The translations under genes were made by a program, and so were the position numbers. Shown piece by piece: positions 1 to 4,994 of a DNA stretch of 8,010 nt. Origin of the DNA: Ignavibacteria bacterium (GTDB taxonomy: Bacteria; Bacteroidota; Ignavibacteria; UBA10030; SZUA-254); contig VBOC01000210.1 in the NCBI GenBank assembly GCA_005877655.1, forward strand, positions 1-8,010, given 5' to 3'. Below the pieces are notes generated by a model. That model was not told where the DNA came from. It saw only the letters and a program-made list of their open reading frames with translations, and did no database searches. Numbering within the stretch: the stretch's first letter is position 1; every line of letters starts with the position of its first letter.

Positions 1-470
1 TTTTTAATGCCGACGTCAGGATCGGAGACCCCGATCTCTTCTTTTCTCACATGGCCCGCGCGATCTCCGACGAGCGCTTTTCTGCGGCGACGTGCAATGT
101 GCGGATCTATCCGGAGGAGGAAGGGAACGTCGACCGCGTGTTTCATCGTTGTTTTAATTGGTACTGCCGCGTCCTGAATGCCTCCGGCATGGGGATGGGG
201 CGGGGCGAATGCCATGTGATCAGAAAGGAAATGTTTCTGCGAATCGGCGGATATAACACGAAGATGGCAGCCGGGGAAGATTATGAATTGTTCGTCCGGC
301 TAAGGCACGTCGGAAAGGTGTATTTCGCCCGAGGACTCACCGTCTTCGAGTCGCCGAGGCGGTACCGCCAGACGGGATATCCCGGCGTCTGCCTGCTCTG
401 GTTCCTCAACGGGTTGACGGCCCTCCTGTTCCATCGATCGGTTGTCAAGAGATGGAAACCGGTCCGGTAA
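1..470 (+). CDS. Family-2 glycosyltransferase, C-terminal part (5' end outside window)
   Basis: The frame is open from the first base (first full codon at 3) to a TAA at 468-470, so the gene begins upstream. The visible 155 residues are the acceptor-side half of a GT-A fold, family-2 glycosyltransferase, which moves a sugar from a nucleotide-sugar to an acceptor. An early NADV stretch fits the region around the metal-binding DxD motif. RKEMFLRIGGYN followed by GEDYELFVRLR is the classic GG-F/Y plus ED block, where the acidic residue acts as base. A hydrophobic stretch near the C-terminus (YPGVCLLWFLNGLTALLF) looks like a membrane anchor, ending in a basic tail. The acceptor and sugar cannot be told from this part; an envelope polysaccharide or lipid-linked glycan is likely. 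A promoter follows the gene, so it probably belongs to a different transcript from ctpA. Confidence 0.85.
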   Translation, partial: FNADVRIGDPDLFFSHMARAISDERFSAATCNVRIYPEEEGNVDRVFHRCFNWYCRVLNASGMGMGRGECHVIRKEMFLRIGGYNTKMAAGEDYELFVRLRHVGKVYFARGLTVFESPRRYRQTGYPGVCLLWFLNGLTALLFHRSVVKRWKPVR

Positions 471-487
471 GCCCCGTCAAGGGGTAT

Positions 488-516
488 TTGACTTTCGTGC
501 CATTTTTAAATATACT
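488..516 (+). promoter_or_regulatory. sigma70-type promoter for ctpA
   Basis: A -35 box TTGACT (488-493) and a -10 box TATACT (511-516) are separated by exactly 17 bases, each one base from consensus. Transcription would start near 522-524, leaving a leader of about 27 bases before the ctpA ATG at 550. The 79-base gap between the glycosyltransferase stop and ctpA holds little else, which supports a dedicated promoter. Inferred from sequence only. Confidence 0.7.
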
Positions 517-549
517 TTTTATGGCGATTTTTCACGAAAAAGGACATTT

Positions 550-2121
550 ATGAAGAAGAGATTTTCATTCGTGACCGTGAGCGGCGTGTTTCTTCTGGCC
601 CTCTTTCTGGGGGTGCAGATCAACAATGTTATCTCCGGCGAAAACATTTTCGAACAGCTCAACAAATTCAAAGATGTGTTGAGCCTGACAGAGAAGTATT
701 ATGTTGACGAAATCGACACCCAAAAGCTCGTCGAAGCCGCAATTCACGGCATGCTCGGCAATCTGGACCCTCACTCCGTCTATATCCCGGCCAAGGAACT
801 TCCAAAGATCAATGAAGATTTCCAAGGAAGTTTTGAAGGGATCGGCGTCGAGTACGATGTTCTCGGCGACACGCTCATCGTTGTCGCCCCTGTCGCCGGG
901 GGGCCCAGCGAGGCGCTGGGCATCCTGTCCGGCGACAAGATAGTCCGGATTGACGATTCCTCATCGGTGGGAATCAAGCGGGAAGACGTGCCGAAAAAAT
1001 TACGCGGCCCGAAAGGGACCCATGTGAAAGTCGCGATTGCACGGGCGGGCGAAAAGGACCTTATCGATTTCGATATCACGCGCGACAAGATTCCGCTCTA
1101 CAGCGTCGATGTCTCGTATATGGTCAAAGACGATATCGGCTATGTGAGCGTCAATCGTTTCGCATCGACCACCCATGATGAATTTGTGACTGCCCTGCAA
1201 AAGCTCAAAGGTCAGGGGATGAAGCGGTTGATCGTCGATCTCCGGAACAACCCGGGCGGATATCTTGAACAGGCCTACAAATTGGCGGACGAACTGCTTC
1301 CGAAGGGGAGAAAGGTTGTCTATACGAAAGGGCGCAGGCCGGAGTTCAACGAAGAGTATACCAGCGCCGGAGGGGGGGATTCGGATGTCTCCCTGATCGT
1401 GCTTATTAACCACGGATCGGCCTCAGCCAGCGAGATCGTTTCCGGCGCGGTCCAGGATTGGGACCGGGGCCTGATTGTCGGCGAAACAAGCTTCGGGAAG
1501 GGACTCGTGCAACGCCAGATCGACCTCCCCGATAAATCTGCCTTCCGTCTCACGATTGCCCGCTATTACACGCCTTCCGGAAGGTTGATCCAGAGGCCGT
1601 ACGGGAAAGATATTGAGGATTATGTCAAGGAGGGGCTCGCAAAGGACGAAAAAGACTCGACGAGGCCTGTCTTCAAGACATCGGGGGGCCGGCCCGTGTT
1701 CGGCGGAGGGGGCATCACGCCGGACTATATTATAAAGAGCGAAAAAGCGTCTACCCAGTATGTGCAGATTCAGAGCAAAGTCGGCTTCCGCAACTTTGCC
1801 CTCCGCTATATGGACGAGCACGGCAAGGGCATCCATGCCGACTACGGCAAGGATGTAAAGCGATTCGTCGGCGACTTCACCGTCAAGGATGAAGTCGTCC
1901 GGCAGTTTGAGTCGGAAGCCAAAAAACACGGGGTCGCGATCGATCCCGCGCAATGGGCGAAGGATGAGCCCGTCATCAAGGCGCGGCTGAAAGGTGAATT
2001 CGCCCGATCGATCTGGGGGAATGAGGGTCTCTGGAGGGTATGGCAGAAGGGAGACGACGCGCAATTTCAAAAGGCGCTGACGCTCTTCCCCGAGGCTGAG
2101 AAAATCGCGGGCATCCGATAA
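550..2121 (+). CDS. ctpA: Carboxy-terminal processing protease (S41 family, CtpA/Prc type)
   Basis: Periplasmic serine protease that trims or degrades exported proteins from their C-termini; 523 aa, usual for the family. The ATG at 550 is chosen because AGGA (541-544) sits 5 bases upstream and an N-terminal signal or anchor follows at once (residues about 7-25, VTVSGVFLLALFLGVQI). A longer reading from a TTG at 442 would overlap the previous gene and hide that signal. The family motif LDPHSVY is at residues 72-78, a PDZ domain spans about 93-175 (begins FEGIGVEY), and LRNNPGG is at 231-237. The Ser/Lys dyad is visible: Ser292 in GSASASEI and Lys317 in GETSFGKG, 25 residues apart as in E. coli Prc, with the conserved Glu295. 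Residues about 400-523 form a C-terminal extension with no motif I recognise. It is the first gene of a likely operon with the DUF3108-like gene. Confidence 0.95.
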   Translation: MKKRFSFVTVSGVFLLALFLGVQINNVISGENIFEQLNKFKDVLSLTEKYYVDEIDTQKLVEAAIHGMLGNLDPHSVYIPAKELPKINEDFQGSFEGIGVEYDVLGDTLIVVAPVAGGPSEALGILSGDKIVRIDDSSSVGIKREDVPKKLRGPKGTHVKVAIARAGEKDLIDFDITRDKIPLYSVDVSYMVKDDIGYVSVNRFASTTHDEFVTALQKLKGQGMKRLIVDLRNNPGGYLEQAYKLADELLPKGRKVVYTKGRRPEFNEEYTSAGGGDSDVSLIVLINHGSASASEIVSGAVQDWDRGLIVGETSFGKGLVQRQIDLPDKSAFRLTIARYYTPSGRLIQRPYGKDIEDYVKEGLAKDEKDSTRPVFKTSGGRPVFGGGGITPDYIIKSEKASTQYVQIQSKVGFRNFALRYMDEHGKGIHADYGKDVKRFVGDFTVKDEVVRQFESEAKKHGVAIDPAQWAKDEPVIKARLKGEFARSIWGNEGLWRVWQKGDDAQFQKALTLFPEAEKIAGIR

Positions 2122-2152
2122 CCGCCGGTATCGCATTTCTTCCGGCACAGCG

Positions 2153-2950
2153 TTGACATTCGAAGTTCGAGGGGTGAGGCGGGCGCTATCCTCAGCGGCC
2201 GCCCTTCTTCTTGCTCGCAGCCTTTCAGAGGCGCTGCCTGCCGCCGATGATTCGGTTTTTCAGGCAGGGGAGGAGTTGACGTACAACGTAAGTTTCGGTC
2301 CTCTTAACATCGGCCAGGTCCGGATCGCGCTACTGAAGAAGGAACTGGCGGACCGCGAGTCGGTTTATACGGCGACCGCGCACATCGATTCCTACAAGGG
2401 AGTCCCCTTCGTTAACCTCCATGCCGTGTACGACGATCACATCGCCGAGGGGAATTATTCAACGTGGTTCCGGAGCCGGAGAAAAGACGACGCTGTCTGG
2501 GTGACGCATGAGTACTCCTACGATTACCCGAATCATCGCGTCTTCATCAAGCAGGGGGTGGCGGGCAGCGAGCGCGTTGTCAGGAGGGATACCCTCCGGC
2601 TCGACACGCTCTTTCAGGACGGGCTCTCGCTTTTGTTTTTTGCCCGAAAGAATCTGATGATGAACCGGACCGAAGTGATACCCACGCTCGTGAACGAGAA
2701 GAAGGCGAAAACGATCATCCGATTCTCGTGAGAGAGGGCGAAGGAACAGATCGATGCAGTCAGCTATCCGATCGACCTCATTCACTTTGAAGGCGATGCC
2801 GACTTCGTCGGAATCTTCGGGCTGACCGGAGCATTCGAGGGGTGGTTCAGCAACGATGAGGCAAGGATTCCGGTCGTCGCAAAGATGAAGGTGCCCCCGA
2901 TATCCGGAAAGCGGACAATAATGATTGTACTCTGCCGACGATGCGCCTGA
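2153..2950 (+). pseudogene. DUF3108-like exported protein, interrupted by an in-frame TGA
   Basis: The frame from a TTG at 2153 gives 192 residues and stops at a TGA (2729-2731). It then continues in the same frame for 72 codons to a second TGA at 2948-2950. The N-terminus has an Arg-rich stretch, a hydrophobic segment and a likely cleavage site after ALPA, so the product is exported. FQAGEELTYNVSFGPLNIG matches the DUF3108 opening as I remember it. Past the stop, the part reading HFEGDADF, then GIFGLTGAFEGWFSNDEARI and AKMKV, matches the expected C-terminal half with no frame change. This points to a single nonsense substitution (for example from CGA, GGA or TGG) or a sequencing error. The last 20 residues look less family-like. 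The start is uncertain: neither TTG 2153 nor GTG 2174 has a clear Shine-Dalgarno. Function is unknown; members are usually periplasmic or outer-membrane associated. It lies 31 bases after ctpA, probably co-transcribed. Confidence 0.75.
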
Positions 2951-3837
2951 CGTTCTGGGGAACGCGCGGGTCTATTTCCACGCCGGGAAAACAGACCGTC
3001 CGGTACGGCGGAAATACACCCTGCGTCGAATTGAGGCTCGCCAATGACGAGCTGATCATCCTCGATGCGGGCACCGGCATCAGGAACCTCGGAGAGCGGC
3101 TGATCGAAAATGGGGAATCGATCAACGCGTATCTCATGATCTCCCACCTCCACTGGGACCACATCCAGGGGTTTCCGTTCTTCAAGCCGGCGTTCATATC
3201 GGGGAACGAGCTCACCATCATCGGCGGGGAAACCGAAAAGGTCTCGCTGCAGAAGATGATTTCGGACCAGATGAACATGGTCTATTTTCCCGTCCAGCTC
3301 AATGAACTGAAAGCGACGCTTAATTTCCTGAAAGTGGGGGAAGAGGAGTTCCATGTGTTCGACGCCCACGTCCGGACGATCTTTGTGAACCACCCCACCT
3401 TTGCCATCGGCTACAGGATTACGCACAAGGGGAAGACGATCGTCTATATCAGCGACAACGAGCCGTTTGACCGCCGGGTCGCCCAGTCAATCAGAAACGT
3501 TGAAAAGGTCATCGTCGACAAGTTTCTACGCTCCACCGGCGACCCGAATCAGCGGATCTTCGATTTTGTCGAGGGGGCGGACGTGCTCATTCATGACGCG
3601 ACCTACACGCCCGAGGAATATGTCGACCGTGTGGGATGGGGCCATTCTCACTACCTGTTCACGCTCAAGGTCGCAGCGGAAGGCAAAGTCAAGAGGCTCG
3701 TTCTGTTCCATCACGACCCGGCCCATAGTGACGAAAAAGTCGACGACATCCTGAAAAAGTGCCGGAAGGAAATCCGCAATCGCCACTATACGTTCGATTG
3801 CATCGCCGCAGCCGAAGGCATGGAGATCGATGTGTAA
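2941..3837 (+). CDS. MBL-fold metallo-hydrolase (RNase Z/PhnP-like superfamily)
   Basis: A 298-aa cytosolic metallo-beta-lactamase-fold hydrolase with no signal peptide. MRLTFWGTRGSISTPG and VRYGGNTPCVEL form the typical N-terminus, which fixes the ATG at 2941. Metal ligands are visible: H69, H71, D73 and H74 in SHLHWDH, H151 in VNHPTF, the likely bridging D172 in YISDNE, and H257/H258 in LFHHDPAHSD. IHDATY (218-223, D219) sits where RNase Z proteins have their HEAT-like motif, and H235 follows in GWGHSH. The dinuclear zinc site should be complete. The substrate is unknown; relatives act on phosphodiesters such as tRNA 3' ends or cyclic phosphates. It lacks the tRNA-binding exosite expected of RNase Z, so true RNase Z is unlikely. 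No Shine-Dalgarno is seen, but the start overlaps the end of the DUF3108 frame by 10 bases, suggesting translational coupling, which the premature TGA would weaken. Confidence 0.88.
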   Translation: MRLTFWGTRGSISTPGKQTVRYGGNTPCVELRLANDELIILDAGTGIRNLGERLIENGESINAYLMISHLHWDHIQGFPFFKPAFISGNELTIIGGETEKVSLQKMISDQMNMVYFPVQLNELKATLNFLKVGEEEFHVFDAHVRTIFVNHPTFAIGYRITHKGKTIVYISDNEPFDRRVAQSIRNVEKVIVDKFLRSTGDPNQRIFDFVEGADVLIHDATYTPEEYVDRVGWGHSHYLFTLKVAAEGKVKRLVLFHHDPAHSDEKVDDILKKCRKEIRNRHYTFDCIAAAEGMEIDV

Positions 3838-3848
3838 TACACCGATAC

Positions 3849-3878
3849 TTGACATTGATAGCATGCACCTGTTATATT
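3849..3878 (+). promoter_or_regulatory. sigma70-type promoter of the truncated cold-shock gene
   Basis: A perfect -35 box TTGACA (3849-3854) is followed by TTATAT (3872-3877, 17-base spacer) or TATATT (3873-3878, 18-base spacer). It begins 12 bases after the MBL gene stop. The predicted start of transcription, near 3885, falls only a few bases before cold-shock coding sequence that belongs to the middle of the protein. The usual leader and first half of the gene are therefore missing between promoter and coding remnant. Confidence 0.65.
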
Positions 3879-3887
3879 TGCGCGGCG

Positions 3888-3989
3888 GAGAGTGAGTTTA
3901 AGTCGCTGAAAGAGGGAATGATGGTTCAGTTTGAAGTTGAACAGGGAAAAAAAGGGCTTCAGGCTCACAACGTTGTGGTGGTCACATAA
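3888..3989 (+). pseudogene. Cold-shock domain protein, C-terminal fragment (5' deleted)
   Basis: The frame ending in TAA at 3987-3989 encodes about 33 residues, including EFKSLKEGMMVQFEVEQG and then KKGLQAHNVVVVT. These match the C-terminal half of CspA-family proteins (compare FKSL-EG--V-FEVEQG-KG-QA-NV), which are about 66-70 aa beta-barrel RNA/DNA-binding proteins. The N-terminal half is absent: no GTVKWFN start, no RNP1 (KGFGFI) and no RNP2 (VFVHF). Upstream in this frame lies only promoter sequence and the end of the MBL gene. The deletion edge is near 3880-3890, around a GCGGCG direct repeat. No start codon is suitably placed; the only in-frame ATGs (3918, 3921) would give a 22- or 23-residue peptide. 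Without both RNP motifs it cannot work as a cold-shock protein. A misassembly or collapsed read is the main alternative. Confidence 0.75.
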
Positions 3990-4015
3990 AAACCGATCCA
4001 CGCGGAGCGGCACTC

Positions 4016-4058
4016 CCCCGGGTGTTCACCGAGTGAGAGGTGAACAGTCGGGGTTTTT
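4016..4058 (+). terminator. Rho-independent terminator after the csp remnant
   Basis: TGTTCACC (4023-4030) and GGTGAACA (4039-4046) form a perfect 8-bp stem around an 8-base loop. After a G-G mismatch and a G-T wobble the stem continues with CCCCG (4016-4020) paired to CGGGG (4049-4053). TTTTT follows at 4054-4058. It lies 26 bases after the csp remnant stop and 26 bases before the next gene. AAAAACC at 3988-3994 could also pair with GGTTTTT at 4052-4058, extending the base or allowing termination in both directions. Confidence 0.85.
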
Positions 4059-4084
4059 ATTGAAGAACAGGACGGAAGACCGGA

Positions 4085-4549
4085 ATGGCGTTTGCCTTTA
4101 AGGAAAGCGACTTCAAGAAGCTCAGCAAGGTTCTCGGAGTCCCGGCGAAGCATAAAGGAAACAATATTCGATATCAGCTGGGGAGCAAGGGGATGGGGCG
4201 GAAGCTCGCTCTTGAAATCTACCCCGATCTGCCGATCGGGAAGCGCCGCGGCAACCTGGTCTCGGTCTATACGCCGAGCGCCCACCTTCAGCTCCATTTT
4301 TGCTCGGGTTTTGTGGTGAGCGAGATGCTCAACGAAGTGACCTTTATCGGGGAACATCAGGGCAAGCTCTCGGGGCTGATCGTCGAGAAAGAGGGCGGCT
4401 GCTCGCTCTACGCCAATGTCGACCGGCAAATTCTTTCCGGCGACTTCACCCAGCTTGGGCCCGAGATTATGCTCTCGGGGATCGCCCTCTCGCTCACCGA
4501 ATCGCTCCTGCCCGAGGCGAAAACCGGCACCAGGAGAAAACGCCCGTGA
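4085..4549 (+). CDS. Conserved-looking hypothetical protein upstream of ybeY
   Basis: I do not recognise this 154-aa protein. The ATG at 4085 is preceded by GGAAG (4074-4078) at a 6-base spacing. It has no signal peptide or membrane segment, so it is probably cytosolic. The N-terminal third is Lys-rich (KESDFKKLSKVLGVPAKHKG), the centre looks like alternating beta strands (LALEIYPDL, GNLVSVYT, HLQLHFCSGFVV, EVTFIGEHQG), and the C-terminus is basic (TRRKRP). There are two cysteines, C73 and C106, and no catalytic motif I can name. Its stop overlaps the ybeY GTG start by 4 bases (GTGA, 4546-4549), and the ybeY Shine-Dalgarno lies inside it, so the two are co-translated. This suggests a role linked to ribosome or RNA metabolism, or simply shared expression. 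Codon use resembles the neighbours, so it is likely a real gene. Confidence 0.8.
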   Translation: MAFAFKESDFKKLSKVLGVPAKHKGNNIRYQLGSKGMGRKLALEIYPDLPIGKRRGNLVSVYTPSAHLQLHFCSGFVVSEMLNEVTFIGEHQGKLSGLIVEKEGGCSLYANVDRQILSGDFTQLGPEIMLSGIALSLTESLLPEAKTGTRRKRP

Positions 4550-4968
4550 TCCGGATCGGGGTCTACACCGCCGCTTCGCGGCCTCCGCTTGCGCGCGAAG
4601 AAACTATCAGGATCGCCAGGCGTGTTCTTACAAGAGAGCGACGGAGGAGAGCCCATATCGCCATTATCTATATTAACGATCGCTCGATGATTCGGATGAA
4701 CGCAGCATACCTCAAGCGCCGGCGGACGACGGATGTTTTGAGCTTTCCGCTGAGCGACCTGCCGGACGATCTGCTGGAGGGTGAAGTCTACGTGAACGTG
4801 GACCGCGCCCGGCGGCAGGCGCGCCGGTACGGAGTCACATTCAGGAATGAAGTGGCGCGCCTCGTCATTCACGGCGTGCTGCATTTGTTGGATTACGACG
4901 ACAAACGGGAGAGTGAGAAGCGGCAGATGACGCGCCTCGAAGACGCCTATCTGCGCATCTGCTGTTGA
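4546..4968 (+). CDS. ybeY: Endoribonuclease YbeY (16S rRNA 3'-end maturation)
   Basis: A single-strand-specific metallo-endoribonuclease that works in 16S rRNA 3' processing and ribosome quality control in the cytosol; 140 aa, usual length. GTG at 4546 is the start: AGGAG (4532-4536) lies 9 bases upstream and the reading MIRIGVYT fits. Longer readings in this frame run back through the previous gene and are spurious. RRRTTDVLSFPL (48-59) is the family block with the conserved basic residue and T-D/N-VLSF. The metal site is HGVLHLLDYDDK (109-120): H109 and H113 are kept, but the third ligand, His in E. coli (HLLGYDH), is D119, and the usual Gly is D116. As I recall, Asp at the third position also occurs in Bacteroidota YbeY, so activity is likely kept with an Asp ligand. 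It sits in an operon with the upstream hypothetical gene and topA. Confidence 0.93.
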   Translation: MIRIGVYTAASRPPLAREETIRIARRVLTRERRRRAHIAIIYINDRSMIRMNAAYLKRRRTTDVLSFPLSDLPDDLLEGEVYVNVDRARRQARRYGVTFRNEVARLVIHGVLHLLDYDDKRESEKRQMTRLEDAYLRICC

Positions 4969-4981
4969 GACGATGGTCTCA
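4966..4981 (+). other. Small inverted repeat between ybeY and topA
   Basis: TGAGAC (4966-4971) and GTCTCA (4976-4981) are a perfect 6-bp inverted repeat around GATG. The left arm includes the ybeY stop codon, and the right arm ends 2 bases before the topA Shine-Dalgarno (AAAGGGA, 4983-4989). In the mRNA it could form a small hairpin beside the topA ribosome-binding site. There is no T-tract, so it is not a terminator. Chance is quite possible at this length. Confidence 0.35.
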
Positions 4982-4994
4982 GAAAGGGACATGG

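Noticed and set aside
472..487. CCCC-GTCAA-GGGG followed by TATTT as a terminator for the glycosyltransferase
   Set aside because: The stem is only 4 bp with a poor T-tract, and the next bases are the ctpA -35 box; too weak to call.
442..549. Longer ctpA reading from a TTG at 442
   Set aside because: It overlaps the glycosyltransferase, covers the promoter, and buries the signal segment; the ATG at 550 has a good Shine-Dalgarno.
1423..2148. 241-codon open frame on the - strand inside ctpA
   Set aside because: It mirrors a high-GC coding gene, shows no family motif, and ctpA on the other strand is certain.
2729..2731. TGA as selenocysteine or a reassigned codon
   Set aside because: No Sec-like context or nearby SECIS-type hairpin was seen, the site (FS-stop-ER) is not catalytic, and other genes here end normally at TGA.
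2915..2928. ACAAT-AATG-ATTGT inverted repeat ahead of the MBL gene as an operator
   Set aside because: Arms are only 5 bp, no promoter lies next to it, and it falls within the DUF3108 reading frame; chance is likely.
3918..3989. Mini-ORF of 22-23 residues within the csp remnant
   Set aside because: Its sequence is plainly the tail of a cold-shock protein, and the upstream GGGA is too close to the ATGs for normal initiation.
4300..4545. Upstream extension of the ybeY frame into the 4085 gene
   Set aside because: The extension has no YbeY homology; the GTG at 4546 has a Shine-Dalgarno at proper spacing and begins at the family N-terminus.
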